This document shows, in pieces, positions 24,703 to 34,180 of a DNA stretch of 64,000 nucleotides (positions are counted from its first letter, which is position 1; each line of letters opens with the position of its first letter). The notes beneath the pieces were generated by a model, which searched no databases, had not been told where the DNA came from, and was given only the letters and a program-made list of their open reading frames with translations. The translations under genes and the position numbers were made by a program. The stretch lies in assembly GCA_964369185.1 (NCBI GenBank), contig CAYJEN010000001.1, positions 35,802 to 99,801 of the forward strand. Reading direction: 5' to 3'. Origin of the DNA: CAYJAZ01 sp964369185 (lineage in GTDB: Bacteria > Desulfobacterota > Desulfovibrionia > Desulfovibrionales > Desulfovibrionaceae).

Positions 24703-26076
24703 TTACATATCTTTAGCTTTTAATGCTAAATCTTGTAATTCTTTGATAAGAGCTTCAGCTTCATCTTTATTTTTAGCTTCAGCACGAATTGTAAGATATG
24801 GAGATGTATTTGATTTTCTCATCAAAGCCCAAAGTAAAGGTTGCCCTTTACGAACAAGGCGAACACCGTCCATTGTATTACAATCATAGATTTCGCTATC
24901 TTTGTAATGATTTTGTAAATGCTCAATAACTTTTACTTTATTTTCATCTTCCATTGGAAGAGTAATTTCAGGTGTTGAATAGAGCTCTTCCCAGTTTGGT
25001 AAGTCTTCAAGTGTGAGGCTTGCTTTTGATTTGAGTTCAGTAAGAACATTTAAAAGACGTGCAGCACTATAAGTTGCATCATCAAAGCCATACCAGTTAT
25101 CTTTGAAGAATAAGTGACCGGATAATTCACCCGCCATAAGAGCGTGAAACTCTTTCATAGCCTTTTTAATAAGTGAGTGACCTGTTTGATTCATGCGTAC
25201 TCTACCATTTAAAGCAGGGTCAGAGTAGAGGCGTTCGGAAGATTTTACATCAGCAATAATTGTTGCATTTGGTTCACGCATAAGAAGTTCACGCGCAAAA
25301 ACAGCAACAATTTCATCACCCATGTAGTGCTTACCGTTTCTACCAACTACACCGAGGCGATCGCCATCGCCATCAAAGCCGAAGCCAACATCAGCACCGT
25401 GTTTAAGTACTGCTTCACGAAGGTCAACAATATTTTTTTCTACGGTTGGATCTGGGTGGTGATTAGGGAATGTTCCGTCCGGTTCGCAATAAAGTTCAAT
25501 AACTTCAGCACCTAAGGCTTTTAGCACCATAGGAGCAACTAAGCTTGCAGCACCGTTACCGGCATCTACAACAACTTTATATTTTGCAACGCTAGGAAAA
25601 CGTTCTTTAATATCAGCTACATAAGCAGGAACGATATCTTGATCGGTAATAGTTCCTAATTTTTCAGAAGTGATAAAGTTTTTATCATCAATAAGTTTTT
25701 TTAGTTTTTGAATTTCCGGACCTGCAATAGTGCTTTCGCCACAAACTACTTTAAATCCGTTATATTCTCCTGGGTTATGGCTTGCAGTAATCATTACTCC
25801 TGCAGTAAGATTTAGATGTTTTACACCATAATAAAGGCATGGGCTAGGAACCATTCCTATACGAATACAGTCGATTCCGCCTTCGGTTAGCCCTTTACAT
25901 AAAGCGTCTGAATACATTGGAGAGGTTGTTCGGCAATCTTGACCGATAGCACATACGCTTGCATTATGTTCTGTAAAGTATGTTGCGAGAGCTTTTCCGA
26001 GTTCGTAAACAAAATTTGAATCAAAGTCGATTTCTGCTTTTCCGCGGATATCGTATTCCTTAAATATCTGAGCCAT
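24703..26076 (-). CDS. Phosphomannomutase/phosphoglucomutase
   Basis: 457 aa, alpha-D-phosphohexomutase with four domains. Phosphoserine loop TASHNPGEYNGFK (Ser about 98), metal loop GFGFDGDGDRLGVV (about 235), sugar-binding GELSGHLFF (about 318), and the C-terminal phosphate loop RKSNTSPYLTIRAEA. Closest in type to AlgC/ManB proteins acting on both mannose and glucose 1/6-phosphates. It supplies GDP-mannose or glucose-1-phosphate precursors for surface glycans, consistent with the glycosyltransferase encoded just upstream. It could also connect with the mannose isomerase locus, but that is inference. Confidence 0.93.
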   Translation of the reverse strand: MAQIFKEYDIRGKAEIDFDSNFVYELGKALATYFTEHNASVCAIGQDCRTTSPMYSDALCKGLTEGGIDCIRIGMVPSPCLYYGVKHLNLTAGVMITASHNPGEYNGFKVVCGESTIAGPEIQKLKKLIDDKNFITSEKLGTITDQDIVPAYVADIKERFPSVAKYKVVVDAGNGAASLVAPMVLKALGAEVIELYCEPDGTFPNHHPDPTVEKNIVDLREAVLKHGADVGFGFDGDGDRLGVVGRNGKHYMGDEIVAVFARELLMREPNATIIADVKSSERLYSDPALNGRVRMNQTGHSLIKKAMKEFHALMAGELSGHLFFKDNWYGFDDATYSAARLLNVLTELKSKASLTLEDLPNWEELYSTPEITLPMEDENKVKVIEHLQNHYKDSEIYDCNTMDGVRLVRKGQPLLWALMRKSNTSPYLTIRAEAKNKDEAEALIKELQDLALKAKDM

Positions 26077-26124
26077 TGAAATCCCCTTGTGTTAAGTATA
26101 TAAATTGAACATTAAAGCATTTTT

Positions 26125-27267
26125 TCACGAAAGGCAAATAATTTTTTTATAGATTTCTTCTACTTGTTCAGCAAATCTTTCTTTTGAGTAATTATCTGCA
26201 ACTAGTTTAATCTCTTTTTTCATGTTTTCAGAGTTTAGACTTTCTTCTACTAATTTTTCTGCATATTTAGAAAAATCTTCATAATTATTGAAGAAATATC
26301 CAGTCTTTTCTGGGATTAACACATTATCTAGGCAAGTGTCGTATCTGCATAATAGGGGTATTCCATTTGCCAGTGCTTCAATATATGTAAGCCCTTGAGT
26401 TTCGCTTGTTGAGGCAGAAACAAAAATATCAGCAACTTGGTAATATTTATAGATTTTATCACGCGCTATCATGCCTGTAAAGCGGACTTTATCTTCTAGA
26501 TTTAGCTCATTTACAAGGCGTTCTAGATTTTTCTTATTAGGACCATCACCAGCAATAATGAGTATCCATTTATCTGAATTCATTTGAGATAAGTAATCTA
26601 GTATTTGCTCAATCCCTTTTTCCTTAGCAACCCTACCCAGAGAGATAAAAATTTTCTTGTCATCTGATATATCAAGAGAAGTTTTTAGCGATTTTTTTTC
26701 ATCATCAGCTAGAATAGGAAAATTCAAATCGATTCCTGTTGGAATAATATGTAATGATTGTTTTATATTATAGTCTTCAAGTGCAGTTTTTATTTTTTCT
26801 GTAGGAACAATGATATCACTTACAGGAGTCATAAGTTTCCGTAACCAAAAAGCAACAAGTGGTTTAGCAATTACTTTAGGTATAAAAAGGTAGTGAGTAT
26901 AATCTTCATAAAAAGTGTGATATGTATGCACCATAGGTACATTTAATTTTTTCGCAATTTTTTTAGCAAAAGTATAAGTAGAAAATTCACTCTGAGTATG
27001 AATTATATCGGGCTTCCATGCGCAGATATCATGAAAAATTTGTGCATCAAAATTAAATGAAGCATAGGAGTTTGGATAAATTTTATCAATGCTAAATGCT
27101 GAATTATAATAGGTAGTTCCTTGCACATTTGTTTTGCCCATCTGCGATAAGGAAAGTACCCGTACTTCATGCCCGCGTGCTGATAAAGATCCAGCAAGGA
27201 TAGCTGTTGATGTAACAACTCCATTAATTATAGGTAGATATAAATCAGAAACTAATAGAACACGCAT
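26125..27267 (-). CDS. GT4-family glycosyltransferase
   Basis: 380 aa with two Rossmann domains. N-terminal domain: MRVLLVSDLYLPIINGVVTSTAILAGSLSARGHEV; C-terminal domain: FISLGRVAKEKGIEQILDYL, IIAGDGPNKKNLERLV, and FVSASTSETQGLTYIEALANGIPLL, with the E-x7-E donor-sugar motif. Similar enzymes add mannose or glucose to lipid acceptors (PimA/diglucosyldiacylglycerol synthase type). Start overlaps the PAP2 gene by 23 bp, so the two are translationally coupled and probably act on a membrane lipid. Confidence 0.88.
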   Translation of the reverse strand: MRVLLVSDLYLPIINGVVTSTAILAGSLSARGHEVRVLSLSQMGKTNVQGTTYYNSAFSIDKIYPNSYASFNFDAQIFHDICAWKPDIIHTQSEFSTYTFAKKIAKKLNVPMVHTYHTFYEDYTHYLFIPKVIAKPLVAFWLRKLMTPVSDIIVPTEKIKTALEDYNIKQSLHIIPTGIDLNFPILADDEKKSLKTSLDISDDKKIFISLGRVAKEKGIEQILDYLSQMNSDKWILIIAGDGPNKKNLERLVNELNLEDKVRFTGMIARDKIYKYYQVADIFVSASTSETQGLTYIEALANGIPLLCRYDTCLDNVLIPEKTGYFFNNYEDFSKYAEKLVEESLNSENMKKEIKLVADNYSKERFAEQVEEIYKKIICLS

Positions 27268-27829
27268 AGGTTACAATAACTCCCAAAATATATGTGACAT
27301 AACCAATAGCACCACCAATACATATTCCTGCCAGAACATCGCTAGGATAGTGTACAGATAAATAGATGCGAGAAAATGCTACAAGAGACGCAAATGGAAG
27401 CACAATAAAAAGTAATGGGCTTTCCCAGCAATAACAGAGCATTGCTACAATGAATGACGAACACGCATGCCCTGATGGAAAAGAATAATCTTTATGTTTT
27501 TTTACAAGTCCTTGAAAGTCGGATTGAATATCCGGTCTAGGGCGTGCAAATATTTTTTTTAGTTTAATATTACAAACATATACATGAATTGCAAAACCAG
27601 CTATAATACTTGCACCAATAGTAAATCCTAAATGAATATCGCTGATTCCTAAAAATATAGCTAAAACTATCCAAATAAATCCAACATTAGAAATTTTTGA
27701 CGCCCAATGCATAATAAAATCAAGGCGTTTTGTTCTTAGTCTATTTTGAATAAACCATAATATACTGTATTCAATTTTTTCAAAGCGAGAGAATGAGTTA
27801 TAAATCAAATTTACCATAGCACCCTCCAT
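27245..27829 (-). CDS. PAP2-family membrane phosphatase
   Basis: 194 aa, with five or six membrane helices. The three phosphatase motifs are present: KKIFARPRPD, then PSGHACSS with the catalytic His, and SRIYLSVHYPSDVLAG. It dephosphorylates a lipid phosphate (undecaprenyl pyrophosphate, phosphatidic acid or lipid A phosphate are typical) on the outer face of the membrane. Overlap with the glycosyltransferase gene links it to glycolipid or lipid-carrier metabolism. The substrate is unresolved. Confidence 0.88.
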   Translation of the reverse strand: MEGAMVNLIYNSFSRFEKIEYSILWFIQNRLRTKRLDFIMHWASKISNVGFIWIVLAIFLGISDIHLGFTIGASIIAGFAIHVYVCNIKLKKIFARPRPDIQSDFQGLVKKHKDYSFPSGHACSSFIVAMLCYCWESPLLFIVLPFASLVAFSRIYLSVHYPSDVLAGICIGGAIGYVTYILGVIVTYACSISF

Positions 27830-28042
27830 TAAAGCTATTTTCTTCTTCAGCTACTGTAGGTGTAGCAAAGATAAAATTTTGTGTCAATGATATCAAATTT
27901 ACTCCTGCTCTAATTTTGTTGTTTTATAAAGTATTGAAATAACTAATTTTATAACATATATTAAAAAGAGAGCTAGTGAATGTAACAAGGATGTAACCAA
28001 AAATCAATAAAAATATCACACTATATATCAGTAAAACTTAGT

Positions 28043-28723
28043 TTATCTTACAAAACAAAATTTATTGTTTTTATGTGCAACTTCTTGTAAATCAAGAATA
28101 TTTTGATGAGTCAGCGGATAGCCCTCATTTATAAAAAAATTTTTATTTAAAACTTCATCAATTTGTACTTTTTGTAGATAAATCGGACTGTTTGAAGAAA
28201 AATTTAAAATTTCTGAAAAACTCTCTTTTGTGATAAATGGATGAACGCATGGAATACGATATTCATGCTCAATTTCACTTGAATTCAGAATACTTATTGT
28301 TTTCAAAATATTTTCTTTATTATAATTCATTATTTCATTCGGATACTGCTTAGGATCTGCTTTTATATCCATAGCGACATAATTTATGTATTCATTATCA
28401 ATAAGATTTTGTACTACTGAAGGATTTGATCCATTTGTATCAAGCTTTATTACGTATCCCATTTTTTTTACTTGATAGCAAAATTCAGGTAAATCCTTTT
28501 GTAAAGTTGGCTCTCCACCAGTGATAACAAGACCTTGTAAAAGATGTTTTCTCTCTTGTAAAATAGTAAAAACATATTCGAGCGAAACTTCTTCTTCATC
28601 CTGTAAAAGCGAAGAATTATGACAGTAAGGACAAGTAAAATTACATGACTTAGTAAATATAACAGCACTCACTTTCTGTGGATAGTCGATAAAGCTTGTT
28701 TTTTGGAATCCACCGATTTGCAT
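28043..28723 (-). CDS. nrdG: Anaerobic ribonucleotide reductase activating protein (radical SAM)
   Basis: 226 aa. The radical-SAM cluster motif CNFTCPYCHN (CxxxCxxC) lies near residue 30; GLVITGGEPTLQKDL is the SAM-binding GGE motif. It generates the glycyl radical on NrdD. N-terminal MQIGGFQKTSFIDYPQKVSAVIFT is typical of this NrdG subtype. It lies downstream of nrdD on the same strand, with a 95-bp spacer that contains a stem-loop, so the two are probably co-transcribed under the cobalamin riboswitch. Confidence 0.93.
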   Translation of the reverse strand: MQIGGFQKTSFIDYPQKVSAVIFTKSCNFTCPYCHNSSLLQDEEEVSLEYVFTILQERKHLLQGLVITGGEPTLQKDLPEFCYQVKKMGYVIKLDTNGSNPSVVQNLIDNEYINYVAMDIKADPKQYPNEIMNYNKENILKTISILNSSEIEHEYRIPCVHPFITKESFSEILNFSSNSPIYLQKVQIDEVLNKNFFINEGYPLTHQNILDLQEVAHKNNKFCFVR

Positions 28724-28767
28724 GATTTTTCCTCTGTTTAAAATATAAAATTAAAGTAACTATAATA

Positions 28768-28803
28768 TGGAAAGACACAAAATTTAGAACCTGTGCCTTT
28801 CCA
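28768..28803 (-). other. Stem-loop between nrdD and nrdG
   Basis: TGGAAAGGCACA pairs with TGTGTCTTTCCA on the minus-strand transcript (12 pairs, one G-U). It is not followed by a T-run, so partial attenuation or mRNA processing between the two cistrons is more likely than full termination. Confidence 0.45.
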
Positions 28804-28818
28804 CTATTTTATATAAAG

Positions 28819-30909
28819 CTATTCATTAATTTCATAAGTTTTTCTTGCAAGAAATTCCTCTTGTTTACCATCATTCCAACGGTTTACAGGACGAAGATAT
28901 CCAACAACACGAGAATATACTTCTGTTTTTTCATGGCAGTGAGGGCATTCTTTTTGTTCACCTTGAAGATATCCATGTTCAGGGCAGATGCTGAAAGTTG
29001 GTGTTAAAGTGAAATAAGGAAGAGTGTAATTATTTGTAATAGTTCTAATAAGATAGCGCACTGTAGCAGTATCGCTAACTTCTTCACCAAGGAATCCGTG
29101 AAGCACTGTTCCGCCTGTATAACTCGCTTGAAGTTTATCTTGCAGATTTAGCACATCAAAAATATCCTTAGAATAGTCAACAGGTAAGTGTGTTGAGTTG
29201 GTATAATAAGGATTTTTTGTGTCAGTTTTACCATTAGCAAATATGATATCAGTGCATTTTTTTTGATCTAACATAGCAAGTCTATAACTTGTACCTTCTG
29301 CCGGGGTTGCTTCTAAATTAAAGAAAGAGCCGGTTTCTTCTTGATATTTTGATAATCTTTCACGCATAAATTCAAGGATTTTTAAAGAAAATGCTTGCCC
29401 TTCTGGAGTTGAAATATCTTTGCCTAAAAAGTTCACACAAGCTTCATTCATTCCAACAATTCCAACGGTTGAGAAGTGATTACTCCAATATTGACCGCTA
29501 CGAGCTTTTACATCACGAAGATAAAAAGTAGTATAAGGATAAAGTCCTTTTTCTGTAAAGGTTTCAAGTTCTTTACGTTTTATTTCAAGACTATCCTTAG
29601 CTATATCCATAAGTTTAGCGAGTCTATCCATGAAATCATTTTCATTTTCAGCTAGATAGCTAATTCTTGGAAGATTTATAGTAACAACTCCAATTGAACC
29701 TGTAAGTGGATTTGCACCAAAAAGACCGCCACCACGCTTACGTAACTCCCTGTTATCTAAGCGGAGTCTGCAACACATTGAACGTGCATCATCGGGTGAC
29801 ATATCAGAATTTACGAAATTTGAAAAATAAGGAATACCGTATCTTCCTGTCATTTTCCAAATTGCTTCATGCTTAGGGCTATCCCAGTCAAAATCACGAG
29901 TTATATTATAGGTTGGGATTGGGAAAGTGAAAACTCTACCTTTATTATCTCCCTCCATCATAACCTCTGCAAATGCCTGATTAATCATATCTAATTCATT
30001 TTGATAATCACCGTATACAGATTTTTGATCTTTACCGCCTATGATTACAGGAGTATTTTTTAAAATTGTTGGCACGGTTAAATCAAGTGTAATATTTGTG
30101 AATGGGGTTTGAAAACCTACGCGTGTAGGTATGTTGATATTAAATACAAACTCTTGAATTGCTTGCTTAACCTCTTTATAAGAAAGATTATCTTCACGGA
30201 TAAAAGGCGCAAGGTAAGTATCAAAGCTTGAAACTGCTTGTGCGCCTGCGGCTTCGCCTTGCATTGTATAGAAAAAGTTCACGAGCTGACCAAGAGCCGT
30301 GCGTAAATGTTTAGCAGGTCCACTCTCAACATTTCCTGCAATACCTTTATATCCTTCACGAAGTAAGTCTGCTAAGTCCCAACCTACGCAATAAACAGAG
30401 AGCAAGTTTAAATCATGAATATGTAAATCTCCCTCAACGTGAGAATCTCTAATGATTGGAGTATAGATTCTATTAAGCCAGTATTCAGTTGTAATTTCAG
30501 AAGAAATATAGTTGTTCAAGCCTTGTAATGAATAACCCATATTAGAATTTTCTCTCACACGCCAATCAAGCTTATTGAGATAGCCTTCCATGAGGTCTAC
30601 GTTCATTTTTGTTTTAATTCTGCGTAGTTGCGCTCTTTGTTCACGATAGAGAATATATGCTTTTGCGCTTGCACGATAAGGCGAATCGAGAAGCACTTCT
30701 TCAGCTAAATCTTGAATAGTTTCAACTTCGATTGTTTCTGGAAGGTGAGCCGCTTTTCCTAATGAAAGCAGTTGCATAGTTAGTTTTCTTGCTTCACGTT
30801 CTTCAAATTCTGAAGTTGATTTACCTGCTTTTAATAGAGCAGCTGTTATTTTTGAGGCATCAAAATCAACTTGTCTTCCATCTCTTTTTATGATGGCTGT
30901 AAAATACAT
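28819..30909 (-). CDS. nrdD: Anaerobic ribonucleoside-triphosphate reductase (class III)
   Basis: 696 aa. An N-terminal ATP-cone (IKRDGRQVDFDASKITAALLKAG, about 8-95) gives allosteric control. The body is the ten-stranded barrel of class III enzymes. The C-terminus has zinc-binding cysteines (CPEHGYLQGEQKECPHC) and the glycyl radical site RVVGYLRP (Gly about residue 672). It makes dNTPs without oxygen, using formate or thioredoxin as reductant, after activation by NrdG. It is preceded by a cobalamin riboswitch and terminator, so expression is predicted to fall when B12 is plentiful, presumably because a B12-dependent class II enzyme takes over. Confidence 0.95.
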   Translation of the reverse strand: MYFTAIIKRDGRQVDFDASKITAALLKAGKSTSEFEEREARKLTMQLLSLGKAAHLPETIEVETIQDLAEEVLLDSPYRASAKAYILYREQRAQLRRIKTKMNVDLMEGYLNKLDWRVRENSNMGYSLQGLNNYISSEITTEYWLNRIYTPIIRDSHVEGDLHIHDLNLLSVYCVGWDLADLLREGYKGIAGNVESGPAKHLRTALGQLVNFFYTMQGEAAGAQAVSSFDTYLAPFIREDNLSYKEVKQAIQEFVFNINIPTRVGFQTPFTNITLDLTVPTILKNTPVIIGGKDQKSVYGDYQNELDMINQAFAEVMMEGDNKGRVFTFPIPTYNITRDFDWDSPKHEAIWKMTGRYGIPYFSNFVNSDMSPDDARSMCCRLRLDNRELRKRGGGLFGANPLTGSIGVVTINLPRISYLAENENDFMDRLAKLMDIAKDSLEIKRKELETFTEKGLYPYTTFYLRDVKARSGQYWSNHFSTVGIVGMNEACVNFLGKDISTPEGQAFSLKILEFMRERLSKYQEETGSFFNLEATPAEGTSYRLAMLDQKKCTDIIFANGKTDTKNPYYTNSTHLPVDYSKDIFDVLNLQDKLQASYTGGTVLHGFLGEEVSDTATVRYLIRTITNNYTLPYFTLTPTFSICPEHGYLQGEQKECPHCHEKTEVYSRVVGYLRPVNRWNDGKQEEFLARKTYEINE

Positions 30910-30951
30910 GAAAAACTCCTAAAGTTATGGGCAATAACGGAAAAAAAGCAC

Positions 30952-30983
30952 AAAAAAATCCTTCGCACATTAAAGGGCGAAGG
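30952..30983 (-). terminator. Riboswitch-controlled intrinsic terminator upstream of nrdD
   Basis: On the minus strand: stem CCTTCGC / GCGAAGG with a 10-nt loop, followed by ATTTTTTTG. It lies between the cobalamin riboswitch and the nrdD start, the expected expression platform. Confidence 0.8.
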
Positions 30984-31049
30984 AACCATTTTTATCCTTT
31001 TTGAATCAGTCGACAAAAGCCCGTTGTCGTTGATACGTCTCCTAGACGA

Positions 31050-31206
31050 ATAATAAAGCAGGTCTTCCGACTTCCACATCTTTTTCACCTTCCCAAATTT
31101 CTTCAGTGGTATTTAAAAAAAAGACTCTAGTTGTGGCTCACGGCGGCGGGTCCGTCCTTGACTTTGACAAGGTTCCCTATTAAGCAAATGCACTTTATGA
31201 AGGCAA
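31050..31206 (-). ncRNA. Cobalamin (B12) riboswitch
   Basis: Read on the minus strand: AATAGGGAACC, then GGACGGACCCGCCGCCGTGAGCC, the CCACTG segment, GGGAAGGTGAAAAA, and the B12 box AGTCGGAAGACCTGC (31058-31072). The order and spacing are those of the cobalamin aptamer; the B12 box matches its consensus closely. Downstream lie a small stem (CGTCT/AGACG), a second stem around GACAA/TTGTC, and then the terminator at 30952-30983. It controls nrdD and nrdG. Confidence 0.9.
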
Positions 31207-31368
31207 TATAAAAGATTTAATTCTCTTAAGTCAATAGAGCTATTTATGAGTGATAATCAGAACTCTTTTTTTTAAAGTAGAAATATTAGACTGTTAGATA
31301 ACTACTTTTTTAAATTAAATTTCCTCTCCATGTAATAGATTTTCCTCTTGACATTTTTTAAAATATAA

Positions 31369-31396
31369 CTATTTTTGAACAAATGCGAAAATATAG
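31369..31396 (+). promoter_or_regulatory. Possible ArsR/SmtB-type operator
   Basis: Imperfect inverted repeat (CTATTTTTG ... CGAAAATATAG) around TGAACAAATG, resembling the TGAACA-containing operators of metal-sensing ArsR/SmtB regulators. It lies 25 bp before the arsR-type gene, just after a TTGACA (31348-31353). Weak evidence. Confidence 0.35.
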
Positions 31397-31420
31397 AATT
31401 TTGAAACTTAAGGAAAGTTT

Positions 31421-31732
31421 ATGATATCAAACCTCAATAATTGTGACGATTTTGAAAGGCTTGCTGAAATATTTAAGCTTTTTGGTTGTGTTACACGATT
31501 AAAAATACTTACAAAACTTGCAGATGGTGAATGTAATGCAAGTGATATTGCAGAGGCTGTGTGCCTTAGTCAGTCAGCAACAAGTCACCAACTAAAAGAT
31601 ATGAAAAATTGTAGACTTATAAAGTCACGTAAAGAAGGGAAAAATGCATATTATTCTCTTGATGATCACCACATTCTAAACATTTTAAAAACTGGTCTTG
31701 ACCATGTGCGAGGAGAACATTGTAATGTCTAA
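31421..31732 (+). CDS. ArsR/SmtB-family metal-responsive repressor
   Basis: 103 aa, winged helix-turn-helix: FGCVTRLKILTKLADGECNASDIAEAVCLSQSATSHQLKDMKNCRLIKSRKEGKNAYYSLDDHHI. The C-terminal helix (DDHHILNILKTGLDHVRGEH) has Asp, His and Glu residues in the pattern of the alpha-5 metal site of SmtB/CzrA-type zinc sensors, and a C-terminal HC pair. It should repress its own operon until zinc, cadmium or a similar metal is in excess. Its stop overlaps the ATPase start by 8 bp. Confidence 0.9.
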   Translation: MISNLNNCDDFERLAEIFKLFGCVTRLKILTKLADGECNASDIAEAVCLSQSATSHQLKDMKNCRLIKSRKEGKNAYYSLDDHHILNILKTGLDHVRGEHCNV

Positions 31733-33716
31733 CACACCTAATACTAATTCTCAAAAACAGCCGCCAGTAGGTTTTTCATTAGAAATGCCAAGTTGCGGTT
31801 GCGGATCTTGTGCGACGGATGCTAAGGCACCGGTTCAGCACAGCCATAAAAAAGATGACCACCACGACCACGATCATGACCATGGAGGAAATCTTAAAAT
31901 ATTTCTTATAAGACTTACAGTTGCATTGATTTTACTGTTGTCTTTAGGTTTGACAGATATTTTCTCACAGTTTGAGTTAGCTGTTTATATTATTGCGTAT
32001 TTTTTAGCAGGGTATGAAGTTGTTTTAACCGCTGTAAAAAACATAACAAAAGGTCATATTTTTGATGAAAACTTCCTTATGACGATTGCCTCAACTGGTG
32101 CATTTCTTTTAGGGGAGCACTCTGAGGGTGTTGGAGTTATGATTTTCTACGGTTTTGGTGAGCTTTTACAGGGTGCTGCGGTAAGTCGCTCAAAGAAAAA
32201 TATCGAACAGCTTATGGACATTAGACCGGATTCTGCAAACCTTAAAAAGGGTAATGAAGTAGTTTCTGTTTCTCCGGAAGAAGTTAATATTGGCGACATA
32301 ATAATTGTTCGTCCCGGTGAAAAAATTCCTCTTGATGGCGAAGTTATACATGGTGAGTCATTCGTTGATACAACAGCTTTAACAGGTGAATCTGTTCCAC
32401 GTAAAACAAGTATAGGAAGCAGTGTTTTATCCGGTTCAGTAAATAAAAACGGATTGTTAGAAGTAAGAGTTACTACGCTTTTTGGTGAGTCAACTGTAGC
32501 TAAAATTCTAAAACTTGTGCAACATGCAAGCGAGAAAAAAGCTAAGAGTGAAAAATTTATTACTAAATTTGCAAGATATTATACTCCGGCAGTTGTTTTC
32601 ACGGCATTATTCATAGCTATTTTACCTCCTTTATTTGGTTTTGGTAACTTTAATGAATGGATTTATAAATCATTGAGTTTCCTTATTATTTCTTGCCCTT
32701 GTGCTTTGGTTTTATCTATTCCGATTAGTTTCTTCGGCGGTATTGGCGGTGCGGCACGTAAAGGTATCTTGATTAAGGGCGGTAACTATCTTGAAGCTCT
32801 TTATAATGTAAAGACTTTTGTTTTTGATAAAACTGGCACTCTTACAAAAGGAGTGTTTAAAGTTCAAGAAATTAATACAGTTAGTAACGTATCTGAAGAT
32901 GAATTACTTGAAATTGCAGCTATTTCAGAAGCGCATTCAACTCATCCAATTGCAAAATCAATTCTTTCTGCTTATGGAAAAGAAATTACTCAACAAGCTG
33001 ATATTACAGAAATTTCAGGGCAGGGTATTATTGCTAAATTCAATAATGATACTATTCATCTTGGAAATTCAACTCTTTTAGAAAGCATAGGAATAACTGA
33101 CTTACCAAGCTTTAACCAAACCTGTATTTATATTGCAAAGAATTCTGGGTTTTTAGGTTATATTCTTATTGCCGATGAAATAAAAGAAAATGCGGCAATT
33201 GCAATAAAAAATACTTTTGAAGCAGGTATTTCAAATATTGTGATGCTCACAGGTGACAATAAAAAAATTGCGCAAGAAATTTCTCAAGAAATCGGAATTT
33301 CAGATGTTCGAGCAGAACTTCTTCCACAAGATAAAGTTGCAGAGCTTGAAAAAATAATGTCTACAACAGAGTTTAGAACAGCATTTGTTGGTGATGGAAT
33401 TAACGATGCTCCTGTTTTGAGTCGTGCTGACATTGGTTTTGCAATGGGCGGTGTGGGTTCAGATGCGGCTATTGAAGCGGCTGATGTTGTTATCATGAAT
33501 GATGATATATCTAAGATTCCAACAGCTATTAAAATTGCGAAAAAAACACGTCAAATTGTAGTACAAAATATTATCTTTGCATTGGGTGTTAAACTTATAG
33601 TTATGGTTCTCGCCTTTTTAGGTATAACCTCAATTTGGTTTGCAGTGTTTGCAGATGTTGGTGTAGCTATTTTGGCTATTATGAATGCTATGCGAGCAAT
33701 GTTTGTAAAAGATTAA
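31725..33716 (+). CDS. zntA: P1B-type heavy-metal efflux ATPase (ZntA/CadA type)
   Basis: 663 aa from the ATG at 31725, which has AGGAGAA upstream; a longer frame from a TTG at 31698 is unlikely. The N-terminus lacks a ferredoxin-like CxxC domain and instead has a Cys-rich patch (MPSCGCGSCATD) and a histidine run (HKKDDHHDHDHDHGG), both metal ligands. Helix 6 has the SCPCALV motif of Zn/Cd/Pb pumps. DKTGTLTKG carries the phosphorylated Asp; TGES, HP (STHPIA), GDGINDAPVL are all present. It exports Zn2+/Cd2+ from the cytoplasm at ATP cost, under the adjacent repressor. Confidence 0.92.
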   Translation: MSNTPNTNSQKQPPVGFSLEMPSCGCGSCATDAKAPVQHSHKKDDHHDHDHDHGGNLKIFLIRLTVALILLLSLGLTDIFSQFELAVYIIAYFLAGYEVVLTAVKNITKGHIFDENFLMTIASTGAFLLGEHSEGVGVMIFYGFGELLQGAAVSRSKKNIEQLMDIRPDSANLKKGNEVVSVSPEEVNIGDIIIVRPGEKIPLDGEVIHGESFVDTTALTGESVPRKTSIGSSVLSGSVNKNGLLEVRVTTLFGESTVAKILKLVQHASEKKAKSEKFITKFARYYTPAVVFTALFIAILPPLFGFGNFNEWIYKSLSFLIISCPCALVLSIPISFFGGIGGAARKGILIKGGNYLEALYNVKTFVFDKTGTLTKGVFKVQEINTVSNVSEDELLEIAAISEAHSTHPIAKSILSAYGKEITQQADITEISGQGIIAKFNNDTIHLGNSTLLESIGITDLPSFNQTCIYIAKNSGFLGYILIADEIKENAAIAIKNTFEAGISNIVMLTGDNKKIAQEISQEIGISDVRAELLPQDKVAELEKIMSTTEFRTAFVGDGINDAPVLSRADIGFAMGGVGSDAAIEAADVVIMNDDISKIPTAIKIAKKTRQIVVQNIIFALGVKLIVMVLAFLGITSIWFAVFADVGVAILAIMNAMRAMFVKD

Positions 33717-33744
33717 AACTTAATTATAGTTTATCAAAATATAA

Positions 33745-33790
33745 AACCACGTTATAGAGAAATAATTTTTTCATAAGGTGGTTTTTTTAT
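33745..33790 (+). terminator. Terminator of the metal-efflux operon
   Basis: Stem AAACCAC / GTGGTTT with an inner TTAT/ATAA extension and a long loop, followed by a T-run. Confidence 0.65.
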
Positions 33791-33865
33791 GCTTTTATCA
33801 ATATCAAAAAAATTGACCATTACATATTAATAGAATATGCTTTTTAAAAATAAGGAGTTATAACT

Positions 33866-34171
33866 ATGATAAAACATATAGTCTGTTGGACTTTTAAAGA
33901 TTTTGCAGAAGATGCAAGCGGTTTAGAAAATGCAGAGAAAATGAAAAAATGGGGTTATGAACTTATTGATAAAGTTGATGTTATCGAATCATTAGAAATG
34001 AGCATGAAAATTCTAGATAGCTCAACAATTCCAACCCAATTAGTTTTACAAACAACTCATAAAACTGCTGAAGATTTAAGTGCATATCAGATGCACCCAG
34101 AACATAAAAAACTTGGGGAATTTGCAAAAAAAGTTACAGCAAGCAGGCAAGCAATTGATTATGAAATATAA
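33866..34171 (+). CDS. Dabb (stress-responsive A/B barrel) domain protein
   Basis: 101 aa, one dimeric alpha/beta-barrel (Dabb) domain: MIKHIVCWTFKDFAED at the start, the central strand-helix pattern, and the closing HPEHKKLGEFAKKVTASRQAIDYE, which is the best-conserved part of the family. Proteins of this kind dimerise; most have no known reaction. AAGGAG precedes the ATG. The gene is alone, between the metal-efflux operon and a MITE. Confidence 0.82.
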   Translation: MIKHIVCWTFKDFAEDASGLENAEKMKKWGYELIDKVDVIESLEMSMKILDSSTIPTQLVLQTTHKTAEDLSAYQMHPEHKKLGEFAKKVTASRQAIDYEI

Positions 34172-34180
34172 GCTATTAAG

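Noticed and set aside
30871..31088. Short frames on both strands upstream of nrdD
   Set aside because: They overlap the riboswitch and terminator, which explain the sequence conservation.
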